A DNA stretch of 64,000 nucleotides from Pseudomonadota bacterium. GTDB lineage: Bacteria > Pseudomonadota > Gammaproteobacteria > Steroidobacterales > Steroidobacteraceae. The notes below the pieces were generated by a model that saw only the letters and a program-made list of their open reading frames with translations, did not search any database and was not told the DNA's origin. Location: NCBI GenBank assembly GCA_023391335.1, contig JAEWBG010000059.1:3909-67908 (forward strand), in the 5' to 3' direction. Below, in pieces: positions 1-7,871 of this stretch; positions within the stretch are counted from its first letter, which is position 1; each line of letters opens with the position of its first letter. The position numbers and the translations under genes are program-made.

Positions 1-116
1 TGCCGCACCCCGAGCGCGTGTACCGCACGCTGCAGAATTCCTGGCATCCCGATGAATGGGGCGAAGATTCACCGTGGATGCGGATGTTCCGCAATGCTCG
101 AGTGTGGGTGGGGTAG
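1..116 (+). CDS. purL: Phosphoribosylformylglycinamidine synthase, C-terminal end (partial)
   Basis: Only the last 37 codons are in the window; the frame is open from base 3 and ends at a TAG at 114-116. The residues PHPERVYRT followed by [15 protein letters not shown] and RMFRNAR are nearly identical to the C-terminus of gammaproteobacterial PurL, where the PHPER histidine and glutamate belong to the glutaminase catalytic site. PurL uses ATP and glutamine to convert FGAR to FGAM in cytosolic purine synthesis. The 5' part lies outside the window. The gene converges on the membrane-protein gene that ends at 370, and the gap holds a large inverted repeat. purF, another purine gene, lies about 45 kb away. 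Confidence 0.95.
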   Translation, partial: PHPERVYRTLQNSWHPDEWGEDSPWMRMFRNARVWVG

Positions 117-371
117 AGAAGAATATTTCCACGGAGGACACGGAGAGCACGGAGGAATGGACGCAACACAAAGATCGCATAGGTCGAATACTAGAGGATT
201 AAGCCATCGGTCCATCGATCCGAGCCTGAAATCGAGCAGCGGATCTGCGGGTGGCTTTCGCGCTGTGGCTTCGCTAAGGCCTATAAATCAACCTTTGTGC
301 GCTTTGTGTTGCGTCTTATTCTTGGATCTCTACTCCGTGATCCCCGTGTTCTCCGTGTGAAATTCTTCTTT
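117..371. repeat. Inverted pair of CACGGAG and CAACACAAAG arrays
   Basis: The left arm at about 117-174 reads GAAGAATATTT, then three 9-bp CACGGAGRR units (130-156), then ACGCAACACAAAGA (161-174). The right arm at about 292-371 is its imperfect reverse complement in the same nested order: CTTTGTGTTGCGT (302-314), CTCCGTG units (333-358) and AATTCTTCTT. The arms enclose roughly 117 bp of non-repeated sequence and fill the gap between two convergent stop codons. No protein or known RNA is recognised here. The pairing is seen directly. A role as a bidirectional RNA 3'-end structure is inference. Confidence 0.8.
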
Positions 372-1023
372 ATTTCCAGCCGCCAGCCGCATTCGTCGCG
401 GCTTGATTCAGCGGCCGAGCAATCAATCCTGATTGCGTAATCGCCACTTGATACCGAGCGCCGTCAGCCATCGGCAAATACGTCGCGCTGCCATAGACCG
501 CATCCACGAACGGCAACCAGCGTGGATACTGTGTCGAGAGAGTCCATAGATCGATGCCGGGATTCTCGCTCAAGGGATAGACGGTCCGTTCGGCGCGGCG
601 TTCTTGATCGATATCGCGATAGCGGCCGCTGACTCGTTCCAATCGATATTGCGCATCCAATCCCAGTAAGGTTGCCCAACCGCGCCACTTCAGCACGCGC
701 GCGTCGAGTTGCCACTCATCGCCAGCAAGCACAAAGGTCTGCATCTCGCCGCTCGGCACTTGCGTGAGCGTCGCTGCGAATCGTTGTGGGCCTCGGGCTT
801 CGAAAACGATCTCTGCAACCGGCTCTTCGTGCGTCAGTCGCGCATAAGTGTGCAGATTGGTGGTGATTAAGAAGCCTACTGCAGCTGCACCGAGCAACAC
901 CAATCCCGCGAGAGCGCTTCCTCCTGCAGCAAGGAACCGCGCTCGCACTAACCGCTGGGTCGCAAGAGCCAGGAGCAATAAGCCGAAGATCGCTATGACA
1001 ATGACGACTGCATTAGAAGGCAT
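370..1023 (-). CDS. Conserved membrane-anchored protein of unknown function
   Basis: A 217-residue protein. Its N-terminus has two hydrophobic segments (about residues 5-22 and 30-53), followed by a roughly 160-residue soluble part. The start chosen is ATG at 1021-1023 (MPSNAVV): AGGAG lies 10 bases upstream, overlapping the hutH stop, so the two genes are probably translationally coupled. An upstream in-frame ATG at 1062 would run into hutH. The soluble part has motifs such as GDEWQLDARVLKWRGW and VYGSATYLPMADGARY, which I associate with a family often labelled cation/multidrug efflux pump in proteobacteria. It has far too few membrane segments for a transporter, so that label is probably wrong. 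Function unknown. Confidence 0.75.
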   Translation of the reverse strand: MPSNAVVIVIAIFGLLLLALATQRLVRARFLAAGGSALAGLVLLGAAAVGFLITTNLHTYARLTHEEPVAEIVFEARGPQRFAATLTQVPSGEMQTFVLAGDEWQLDARVLKWRGWATLLGLDAQYRLERVSGRYRDIDQERRAERTVYPLSENPGIDLWTLSTQYPRWLPFVDAVYGSATYLPMADGARYQVAITQSGLIARPLNQAATNAAGGWK

Positions 1024-1036
1024 CCTTTCGCAACTC

Positions 1037-2557
1037 CTAGGACGTGAAGGCACCCAATGCATCCGATCCGATCAACCTGGTGAGGATCGCGATATCGCGA
1101 TCCAAACGATGATCGAAAGGACGATAGGGTACGTGTTGCCGGACTAAAGTCTGAACTTGCTGCAGAGCTTGCGTCGTCGCCAGCGGTTGCTGCTTATCGA
1201 CCGCATGCGCTGCGGCGAGCAATTCCACCGCGAGTACTTGGGCTGTGTTCTCGCAAATGCGCAACAACTTGTAACCGGCCCAGGGCGCCATGCTCACGTG
1301 GTCCTCTTGCCCCGCCGAGGTCGGAACGTTGTCGACGGAAGCGGGGTGAGCAAGCGTTCTGTTCTCTGATGTCAGGGCAGCGGCCGCGACATGCGCGATC
1401 ATGAAACCCGATTCCAGGCCGGGCTCTGTCGTGAGAAACATGTTCAAGGCCGGATTGACTCGTCGATCGAGCAAGTCCGTCCGCCGCTCCGACATACTAG
1501 CCAGTTCCGCAACCGCGATAGCCAAGTAGTCGCTGATCATTGCGAGCGGTTCGGCGTGGAAGTTTCCACCTGAGAGAATGTCCGTCTCGAAAATCAGCGG
1601 ATTGTCGGTCACCGCATTGATTGCCTTCTCGAGCACGTCACGTGCGTGTGCTATAGACGCCTCTATCGCGCCGAATACTTGCGGCATGCAGCGCACTGCG
1701 TACGGATCTTGAACGCGATCGCAGTTTTCGTGGTCGAGATGAATTGCGCTCTCGGTGAGCAGTTTGCGAAAGCGGCGCGCGACTTCGATTTGGTGCGGCG
1801 ATCGGCTCGCACGCTGAATGCGTTCGTCGAAAGGTGTGTAGCTGCCCGCTAAGCCATCGACCGTCAATGCGCCGGTGACGATCGCTGCGTCGAGCAATGT
1901 TTCGGCTCGGAACAAGCCTTCGAGTGCGAGAGCCAGACTCAGTTGCGTGCCGTTGACGAGCGCCAGCCCTTCTTTCGCTTCTAGCGTGAACGGCTCAAAA
2001 CCTGCGGCTGCACAAACGGCAGCGCCTTCAAGCCGTTGCTCCCGATGAATAGCTTCTCCTTCACCTATCAACGCCAGCGCCATGTGCGCAAGCGGCGCGA
2101 GATCTCCAGAGGCACCGACCGAGCCGCGCTCGGGAATGATCGGCAGAACGTCGCGGTTGACCATGGCCACAAGCGCATCGACGAGTTCGGGCCGAATGCC
2201 TGACAGGCCAGCTGCGAGACTGTTCGCTTTGAGCAGCAGCATGCGGCGAGTGAGTTTCGCCTCCAGCGGTTTGCCAATGCCGCTGGCGTGGCTACGAATC
2301 AAATTGAGCTGCAATTGCTTAACTTGATCGGCAGAGATGCGCTTGTTTGCGAATGCGCCAAAGCCGGTCGTGATGCCGTAGCTGACCTGATTTGCGGCGA
2401 CGGCATCCCGCACAACCTGAGCGCTGCGAGACATGCGCTCGCGAGCGCTGTGTGCAATCTCGACTTCTCTGCCTTGCGAATCGAAGCGTCGCAGCACCGC
2501 CAACGTCAGCGACTCGCCGTCAAGGCTGAGCGGTGAGTTGGCGGCGGCGGAGGTCAC
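1037..2557 (-). CDS. hutH: Histidine ammonia-lyase
   Basis: 506 residues, the usual length for the family. It deaminates L-histidine to urocanate, the first step of histidine breakdown. The Ala149-Ser150-Gly151 triad in GSVGASGDLAPLAH forms the MIO electrophile, and the RSHASG segment near residue 89 has the histidine typical of histidine-specific lyases. The start is GTG at 2555-2557, four bases after the ettA stop, with no clear ribosome-binding site, so translation probably depends on coupling to ettA. No hutU, hutI, hutG or hutC lies nearby, which is unusual. A related aromatic lyase remains possible, but the motifs favour histidine. Confidence 0.9.
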   Translation of the reverse strand: MTSAAANSPLSLDGESLTLAVLRRFDSQGREVEIAHSARERMSRSAQVVRDAVAANQVSYGITTGFGAFANKRISADQVKQLQLNLIRSHASGIGKPLEAKLTRRMLLLKANSLAAGLSGIRPELVDALVAMVNRDVLPIIPERGSVGASGDLAPLAHMALALIGEGEAIHREQRLEGAAVCAAAGFEPFTLEAKEGLALVNGTQLSLALALEGLFRAETLLDAAIVTGALTVDGLAGSYTPFDERIQRASRSPHQIEVARRFRKLLTESAIHLDHENCDRVQDPYAVRCMPQVFGAIEASIAHARDVLEKAINAVTDNPLIFETDILSGGNFHAEPLAMISDYLAIAVAELASMSERRTDLLDRRVNPALNMFLTTEPGLESGFMIAHVAAAALTSENRTLAHPASVDNVPTSAGQEDHVSMAPWAGYKLLRICENTAQVLAVELLAAAHAVDKQQPLATTQALQQVQTLVRQHVPYRPFDHRLDRDIAILTRLIGSDALGAFTS

Positions 2558-2560
2558 GAT

Positions 2561-4237
2561 TTACGCGTCGAGCTTCTTGTAGCGGATGCGGTGAGGAGTA
2601 TCGGCGTCTTCGCCCTTGCGGCGACGTAGATCTTCTACGTATTCGGCATAGTTACCTTCGAACCACACCACTTCGCTATTTCCTTCGAAGGCGAGGATGT
2701 GAGTCGCGATTCGGTCGAGGAACCAGCGATCGTGCGAGATCACCACGGCGCAGCCGGGGAAGTTGAGCAGCGCTTCTTCAAGTGCTCGCAGCGTTTCGAC
2801 GTCGAGATCGTTCGTCGGTTCGTCGAGCAAAATGACGTTGCCGCCGCTCTTCAGCACTTTGGCGAGATGTACACGATTGCGTTCGCCGCCAGACAGCTCG
2901 CCGATCAACTGCTGCTGTTGTGTACCGCGGAAGTTGAAGCGGCCGACATAACCGCGCGATGAAGTCTCGTAATTGCCGACACGGATCATGTCGAGACCGC
3001 CCGAAATCTCTTGCCATACGGTATTGGCGTCATTCAAAGACTGACGCGACTGGTCGACATACGCCATCTGCACGGAAGGTCCGATGCGCACTTCGCCTGA
3101 GTCAGGTTTCTCTTGGCCGGTGATCATCCGGAACAACGTCGTCTTACCGGCGCCGTTCGGACCGATCACGCCGACGATACCGCCTGCAGGCAGATTGAAA
3201 CTCAAGTGATCGAACAGCAATCGATCGCCAAACGCTTTGCGCAGATCTTTCGCCTCGATAACCAACTCGCCGAGTCTCGGTCCTGGCGGAATGTAGATTT
3301 CGTTCGTCTCGTTGCGCTTCTGGAATTCCTGCGATGCCAACTCTTCGTAACGCTGCAAGCGAGCTTTGCTCTTCGCCTGACGCGCTTTCGGATTCGCACG
3401 CACCCATTCCAATTCGCGCTCGAGCGTCTTGCGCAGGCCTTCTTGTTGCTTCTCTTCGATTGCAAGGCGCTTCTCTTTTTGCTCCAGCCACGACGAATAG
3501 TTGCCCTGCCATGGAATACCGTGGCCCCGATCCAGTTCGAGAATCCAGCCTGCGACGTTGTCGAGGAAATAACGATCGTGGGTCACGGCGATCACAGTGC
3601 CGGGATAGCTTTCGAGGAACCGCTCCAGCCACGCAACGGATTCGGCATCGAGATGGTTGGTCGGTTCGTCGAGCAGCAGCATGTCGGGCTGCGATAGCAA
3701 CAAGCGGCACAGCGCGACGCGGCGACGTTCGCCGCCGGAGATCTTCGTGACGTCTGCATCCCATGGAGGTAAGCGCAATGCATCGGCGGCTACTTCAAGC
3801 TTGCGCTCGAGCTCCCAGCCGCCTTTCGCATCAATCGCATCCTGCAGTTTCGCTTGCTCTTCGAGCAGCTTGTTCATTTCGTCCTCGCCCAGATCCGGGT
3901 CGGCGAAGCGATCGCTTACGGCATTGAACCGATCGATCAGCGCTTGGATTTCGCCGACGCCCTCGACGACGTTGCCGCGGACGTCTTTCTTCGGATCCAA
4001 GTTCGGTTCTTGTGCGAGCAATCCGATCTTGATACCGGGCTGAGGGCGCGCTTCGCCCTCAATCTCGGTATCGAGGCCAGCCATGATGCGTAGAAGGGTC
4101 GATTTGCCGGAGCCGTTTAAACCGAGCACGCCGATCTTGGCGCCGGGGAAGAACGAGAGGGAAATGTCGCGAAGGATGACGCGCTTGGGCGGCACTACCT
4201 TGCCGACGCGATTCATGGTGTAGATGAACTGTGCCAT
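2561..4237 (-). CDS. ettA: Energy-dependent translational throttle protein EttA (ABC-F ATPase)
   Basis: 558 residues, close to E. coli EttA (555). It is a soluble ABC-F protein that binds the ribosomal E site and gates the first elongation step according to ATP/ADP ratio. Two ABC domains are present, with Walker A sequences GLNGSGKST and GPNGAGKTT, signatures [11 protein letters not shown] and [11 protein letters not shown], and Walker [12 protein letters not shown] and [12 protein letters not shown] charged P-site-tRNA-interaction linker (around [20 protein letters not shown]) lies between them. The start [15 protein letters not shown] at 4237 matches the family. The reading frame stays open for 93 more codons upstream but crosses repeats and is not coding. 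Downstream hutH follows after 3 bases. Confidence 0.97.
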   Translation of the reverse strand: MAQFIYTMNRVGKVVPPKRVILRDISLSFFPGAKIGVLGLNGSGKSTLLRIMAGLDTEIEGEARPQPGIKIGLLAQEPNLDPKKDVRGNVVEGVGEIQALIDRFNAVSDRFADPDLGEDEMNKLLEEQAKLQDAIDAKGGWELERKLEVAADALRLPPWDADVTKISGGERRRVALCRLLLSQPDMLLLDEPTNHLDAESVAWLERFLESYPGTVIAVTHDRYFLDNVAGWILELDRGHGIPWQGNYSSWLEQKEKRLAIEEKQQEGLRKTLERELEWVRANPKARQAKSKARLQRYEELASQEFQKRNETNEIYIPPGPRLGELVIEAKDLRKAFGDRLLFDHLSFNLPAGGIVGVIGPNGAGKTTLFRMITGQEKPDSGEVRIGPSVQMAYVDQSRQSLNDANTVWQEISGGLDMIRVGNYETSSRGYVGRFNFRGTQQQQLIGELSGGERNRVHLAKVLKSGGNVILLDEPTNDLDVETLRALEEALLNFPGCAVVISHDRWFLDRIATHILAFEGNSEVVWFEGNYAEYVEDLRRRKGEDADTPHRIRYKKLDA

Positions 4238-4292
4238 TCGGTTGGGACTCGGGCGTGATTGGAGGGCGGATTCTACCGGAGGTGGGAGCGAG

Positions 4293-4324
4293 AAACGGCA
4301 AACGGCAAACGGCAAACGGCAAAA
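4293..4324. repeat. ACGGCAA heptamer array (four units)
   Basis: Four consecutive near-perfect 7-bp ACGGCAA units lie about 60 bp upstream of the ettA start. It has the same period as the TAGTGAC and CCCGAAC arrays elsewhere in the window but a different word. No facing arm was found nearby, so this is a single array rather than an inverted pair. Confidence 0.85.
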
Positions 4325-4395
4325 CCAGAACGCAGGCAGCGGATACCTCCATTCGAGGAAAGGACCGCAGCGACGCAAGAGCCAGGACTCAAATA

Positions 4396-4449
4396 CCTCT
4401 CCCTCGATGGGGCTCGATGGGAGAGGTCGCGCAAGGCGCGGGAGAGGGT
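4396..4449. repeat. CCTCTCCC-type palindrome
   Basis: CCTCTCCCTCGA at 4397-4408 faces TCGATGGGAGAGG at 4414-4426 across a short loop, and a further GGGAGAGGG follows at 4440-4448. It forms a GC-rich imperfect hairpin with no T-tract, so it is not an obvious intrinsic terminator. Confidence 0.6.
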
Positions 4450-4490
4450 GGTTAATGATGTTGCGCAACGAGGACCAGGCGAGCCAGCCG

Positions 4491-4586
4491 CCACAATCAA
4501 TTTTCCGGACCGGCACGCAAGTACATCCTTGTAGGCCTGCGACGAAACACGTCGTGTGTTTCGACGCTCCGGAAAATCGATTCTGG
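4491..4586. repeat. Nested inverted-repeat element of 96 bp
   Basis: The outer arms CCACAATCAATTTTCCGG (4491-4508) and CCGGAAAATCGATTCTGG (4569-4586) pair at 16 of 18 positions. Inside is a perfect 8-bp hairpin (CGAAACAC at 4543-4550 with GTGTTTCG at 4556-4563) and a small TACA/TGTA hairpin near 4522-4533. The layout resembles a REP/BIME-type or non-autonomous palindromic element. I see no second copy in this window, so mobility is not supported here. Confidence 0.6.
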
Positions 4587-4836
4587 CGTCTATCTCGCTT
4601 CTGTGCCCATGCTCACCGCATCGCCGGTTCTGCGCGTATGCGGAGAGTCGTCCGCTTCACGCCTAAGTTCTTCTGGCGCCACAAGTTCGCCGATGTGTGC
4701 GGTGAGGTACAACGATGCGATTCCTGCCGTTCTCCCTTGCAAAACCTCCTTTGCTTTCTCCTGAATAGCGCGGCATTGAGGCACGGCGGTGAATCCGCTC
4801 TCCATCGCACGCCACTCGTGTGAGGTGTGGGGGAAA

Positions 4837-4869
4837 CGGCCGCTCTCGGCATCCTGCCTCTCGCGGCAT
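4837..4869 (-). repeat. Inverted partial copy of the CCCGAAC-type composite unit
   Basis: The reverse complement reads GCCGCGAGAGGCAGGA followed by TGCCGAGAGCGGCCG. It matches the core of the units at 30688-30721, 63027-63058 and 63106-63137 with one or two differences. The neighbouring heptamers and the GCACACGGATGTGC palindrome of the full unit are missing. Confidence 0.75.
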
Positions 4870-4941
4870 AACCCTCAACTCCCAACCGTTGGCAATGTGC
4901 CTTATGCTCGCAGCTTCTTCGCGGCCGGATCGCAGCGCTTC

Positions 4942-5910
4942 ATGGCAAGTTCGCAGGTTTTACTCGTCTCGGGCGATGAGATCGCGCGTTATGGATTTGG
5001 CGAAGGGCATCCTTTTGGGCCGGATCGGCATGAGGTCTTCATGCGCGAATTGCATCAGGCCGGTCTCGACGGGCGGATTCAGCGCGCGAGTCCGAGACTA
5101 GCGACGCGTGAGGAGCTGGAAAGTTTTCACACGCCGGCCTACCTCGATCTCGTTCGTGATCGATCCGCAACCGGGCATGGGTACTTGGACGCCGGAGACA
5201 CGCCAGCATGGAAGGGCGTGTACGAGGCGGCGAGCTATGTCGTTGGCGCGACGTTGGTGGCAGTAGAAGCGGTCATGGAAGGCCGCGCGAAGAGAGCGTT
5301 CATCCCAATCGCCGGCCTCCATCATGCGTCGCGAGGTCATGCTGCAGGGTTCTGTGTGTTCAACGACTGCGGTGTGGCGATTGAAATCTTGCGCCACAAG
5401 TTCGGCGTTCGGCGCGTCGCGTACGTCGATATCGATGCGCATCACGGGGATGGGGTGTTTTACGGGTTCGAGTCCGATCCGGACCTGCTGTTTGCGGATT
5501 TGCACGAGGACGGTCGATATCTCTATCCAGGCACTGGCCGCGCCGAGGAAACGGGCGCAGGTGAGGCGCGCGGGACGAAGTTGAATATTCCGATGCCGCC
5601 GGGTGCGGACGATGCGGAGTTCCATCGTGCATGGGAGAAAGTCGAGGCGTATCTGCGTGCAGGACGCCCGGAATTCCTGATCCTTCAGTGCGGCGCAGAC
5701 AGCCTCGAAGGGGATCCGATTACGCACATGCGCTACTCAGAAGAAGCGCACGCCTACGCCGCGCGGCGGTTATGTGACATCGCTGACGAGTTCGCACAGG
5801 GCAGGTTGGTCGCCACGGGCGGGGGCGGCTACAACCGGCGCAATTTGGCCCGCGCGTGGACGCGCGTCGTACAGAGCTTTGTCGAGGCGGAAGAGTCCGC
5901 TACCGCTTAG
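4942..5910 (+). CDS. Histone deacetylase/AcuC-family zinc hydrolase
   Basis: 322 residues with the arginase-deacetylase fold. The catalytic pair His127-His128 sits in GLHHASRG. The zinc ligands are Asp165 and His167 in DIDAHHGDG and Asp257 in SLEGDP, and the transition-state Tyr296 is in GGGGYNRRN. All are intact, so an active amidohydrolase is expected. Bacterial members remove acetyl groups from protein lysines, acetyl-polyamines or other amides; the substrate cannot be read from sequence. The start MASSQVLL at 4942 is chosen because homology begins there; the frame is open upstream but non-coding. It lies 83 bp upstream of glyA on the same strand, with no clear functional link. Confidence 0.88.
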   Translation: MASSQVLLVSGDEIARYGFGEGHPFGPDRHEVFMRELHQAGLDGRIQRASPRLATREELESFHTPAYLDLVRDRSATGHGYLDAGDTPAWKGVYEAASYVVGATLVAVEAVMEGRAKRAFIPIAGLHHASRGHAAGFCVFNDCGVAIEILRHKFGVRRVAYVDIDAHHGDGVFYGFESDPDLLFADLHEDGRYLYPGTGRAEETGAGEARGTKLNIPMPPGADDAEFHRAWEKVEAYLRAGRPEFLILQCGADSLEGDPITHMRYSEEAHAYAARRLCDIADEFAQGRLVATGGGGYNRRNLARAWTRVVQSFVEAEESATA

Positions 5911-5993
5911 TCGCGCCTCTAAATTCGCGGCCGCGAACCCCTGCGGCGGACCCGTTCCTGTAGAATTCGCGCCCTTCATTTCCGGAGGGCTCA

Positions 5994-7253
5994 ATGTTCC
6001 CCGCTAACACTCGCATCGCCGATTTCGACCCCGAACTGCAGCAATCCATCGACGCGGAAAAGCAGCGTCAGGAAGATCACATCGAGTTGATCGCTTCGGA
6101 AAATTACGCCAGCCCGCGCGTCCTGGAGGCACAAGGTTCGGTGCTCACGAACAAGTACGCTGAAGGCTATCCCGGCAAGCGCTACTACGGCGGCTGCGAG
6201 TTTGTCGATATCGCGGAGAAGCTCGCGATCGATCGCGCCAAGAAGTTGTTCGGCGCCGCATACGCGAACGTACAGCCTCACTCCGGTTCGCAAGCAAATG
6301 CTGCCGCGTACCTTGCACTGGTGAATCCAGGCGACACGATTCTCGGCATGAGCTTGGATCATGGCGGGCATCTCACGCACGGCGCGAAGGTCAACTTCTC
6401 AGGCAAGGTGTTCAAAGCCGTTCAATACGGACTGAATCCTGCAACTGGCGAGATCGACTACGAGCAAGTCGAACGCCTCGCACAGGAGCATCGTCCGCGG
6501 CTAGTGATCGCAGGATTTTCGGCGTATTCGCGAGTCGTCGATTGGGCGCGCTTTCGCAAGATTGCGGATTCGATCGGCGCCTACTTCCTCGTCGATATGG
6601 CGCACGTTGCAGGTCTCGTTGCAACTGGCGTGTATCCTAGCCCCATTCCACATGCTGACGTCGTGACGACAACGACTCACAAGACGCTGCGCGGTCCCCG
6701 CGGTGGCATGATCTTGGCGCGCGCGAACGAGGAAATTGAGAAGAAACTCAACTCGCTCGTGTTCCCTGGAACCCAGGGCGGCCCGTTGATGCACGTGATT
6801 GCGGCAAAGGCGGTTTCCTTCCTCGAAGCCCTGCAGCCCGAATTCACGACGTATCAACAGCAAGTGCTCGCAAACTCGCGTGCCATGGCAGCGGCCTTGA
6901 TGAAGCGCGGTTACAAGATCGTTTCAGGCGGCACTGACAATCACTTGTTCCTTCTCGATCTGATCGACAAGAACATCACCGGAAAGGATGCAGACGCCGC
7001 ACTCGGCCGCGCGCACATCACCGTGAACAAGAATGCGGTGCCAAACGATCCGCGTCCGCCGTTTGTGACCAGCGGTCTGCGTATTGGAACGCCTGCAGTC
7101 ACTACACGCGGCTTCAAGGAAGCCGAAGTCACGGAACTCGCGAACTGGATTGCCGACGTTCTCGACGAAAATGGCAGCGAAGGCGTCATCAACCGCGTTC
7201 GCGGCAAGGTCGAGGAGATCTGCAAGCGCTTTCCGGTGTACGCGCCAGGGTGA
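5994..7253 (+). CDS. glyA: Serine hydroxymethyltransferase
   Basis: 419 residues, standard length. A cytosolic PLP enzyme that interconverts serine and glycine while loading one-carbon units on tetrahydrofolate. The PLP-binding lysine is in the [14 protein letters not shown] motif near residue 230, and the N-terminal IELIASENY stretch is typical. A clear GGAGG lies six bases before the ATG at 5994. The stop codon sits inside the left arm of a GTGAGG-type inverted repeat that separates it from nrdR. No glycine riboswitch fits in the short upstream gap. The one-carbon link to folE2 and folC elsewhere in the window is metabolic, not operonic. Confidence 0.98.
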   Translation: MFPANTRIADFDPELQQSIDAEKQRQEDHIELIASENYASPRVLEAQGSVLTNKYAEGYPGKRYYGGCEFVDIAEKLAIDRAKKLFGAAYANVQPHSGSQANAAAYLALVNPGDTILGMSLDHGGHLTHGAKVNFSGKVFKAVQYGLNPATGEIDYEQVERLAQEHRPRLVIAGFSAYSRVVDWARFRKIADSIGAYFLVDMAHVAGLVATGVYPSPIPHADVVTTTTHKTLRGPRGGMILARANEEIEKKLNSLVFPGTQGGPLMHVIAAKAVSFLEALQPEFTTYQQQVLANSRAMAAALMKRGYKIVSGGTDNHLFLLDLIDKNITGKDADAALGRAHITVNKNAVPNDPRPPFVTSGLRIGTPAVTTRGFKEAEVTELANWIADVLDENGSEGVINRVRGKVEEICKRFPVYAPG

Positions 7254-7340
7254 GGGAGTGAGTAAAGTGAGGAAGTGAAAGGCGACAGTCAGTGCTACTC
7301 AGCAACGACGTTCACCTCCTCACCACCCTCACTTTCTCAC
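7250..7340. repeat. Inverted pair of GTGAGGAAGTGA arrays
   Basis: The left arm (7250-7279) and the reverse complement of the right arm (7311-7340) agree at about 24 of 30 positions around GTGAG, AGTGAG and GTGAGGA words. The loop is 31 bp. The left arm contains the glyA stop codon, and the right arm ends 6 bp before the nrdR ATG, leaving no Shine-Dalgarno sequence. Confidence 0.85.
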
Positions 7341-7346
7341 AATCCC

Positions 7347-7865
7347 ATGTACTGCCCCTTCTGCAATCACGAGGAAACCAAAGTCATCGACTCGCGATTG
7401 GCCGGTGAAGGTCAGCAGATCCGCCGGCGTCGCGAGTGCCTCAAGTGCGGCGAGCGTTTCACGACGTTCGAATCCGCAGAGCTCGTCATGCCGCGCATCG
7501 TGAAAAGCGACTCCAGTCGCGAGCCCTTCGATGAGCAGAAGCTCCGCAACAGCATGCTCAAGGCACTAGAAAAGCGTCCCGTTGCGAGCGAGGCGGTGGA
7601 TGCGGCTGTCGCGCATATTTGCCACAAGCTGCGCACCTTGGGCGAACGCGAAGTCGCCTCGCGACTGATCGGTGAGCTCACGATGGAAGAGCTGCATCAC
7701 TTGGATGAAGTGGCGTACGTGCGTTTTGCATCCGTGTATCGGAGCTTCCAAGACGTCGATGCGTTTCGCGAAGAGATCGAGCGCATGCGCCACCGCCGCA
7801 CTCGCGAAGAAACCGAAAATCAGCTCGCGCTTTGGACCGGCTCCGAGCCGCCGAAGAAGCGTTGA
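7347..7865 (+). CDS. nrdR: Transcriptional repressor NrdR
   Basis: 172 residues. Represses ribonucleotide reductase genes in response to dATP/ATP. It has an N-terminal zinc ribbon (CPFC at residues 3-6, CLKCGERF near 31-38) and an ATP-cone from about residue 45 to 140 ([18 protein letters not shown] onward). The start [10 protein letters not shown] is fixed by homology. No Shine-Dalgarno is visible because a repeat arm runs to 6 bp before the ATG. It lies between glyA and ribD, as in many gammaproteobacteria. The C-terminus is about 20 residues longer than in E. coli and is charged. Confidence 0.96.
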   Translation: MYCPFCNHEETKVIDSRLAGEGQQIRRRRECLKCGERFTTFESAELVMPRIVKSDSSREPFDEQKLRNSMLKALEKRPVASEAVDAAVAHICHKLRTLGEREVASRLIGELTMEELHHLDEVAYVRFASVYRSFQDVDAFREEIERMRHRRTREETENQLALWTGSEPPKKR

Positions 7866-7871
7866 CCGCAA

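Larger units (their letters stand above)
4238..4941. other. 704-bp divergent intergenic region with structured repeats, no gene recognised
   Basis: This gap separates ettA (minus) from the deacetylase-like gene (plus). From left to right it holds an ACGGCAA heptamer array, a CCTCTCCC hairpin, a nested inverted element with two inner hairpins, about 210 bp of unremarkable sequence, and an inverted partial copy of the 79-bp CCCGAAC-type unit. Small open frames cross it on both strands, but none has a convincing ribosome-binding site or a family I recognise. Promoters for both flanking genes should lie here; I could not place them with confidence. Confidence 0.6.

Noticed and set aside
52..360. 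Open frame of 102 codons on the plus strand
   Set aside because: It overlaps the purL 3' end in another frame and then reads through both repeat arms; no ribosome-binding site or recognisable family.
117..371. CRISPR array
   Set aside because: Units are 7-9 bp without unique spacers of constant length, arms face each other, and no cas genes are present.
4238..4516. N-terminal extension of EttA by 93 codons
   Set aside because: The extension runs through ACGGCAA and CCTCTCCC repeats, while homology begins exactly at MAQFIYTM.
4590..4805. Open frame of 71 codons on the minus strand in the large divergent gap
   Set aside because: No Shine-Dalgarno, no family recognised, and overlapping open frames on both strands in the same stretch; it could be a small protein but nothing supports it.
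5911..5993. Glycine riboswitch upstream of glyA
   Set aside because: The gap is only 83 bp and lacks the aptamer core.
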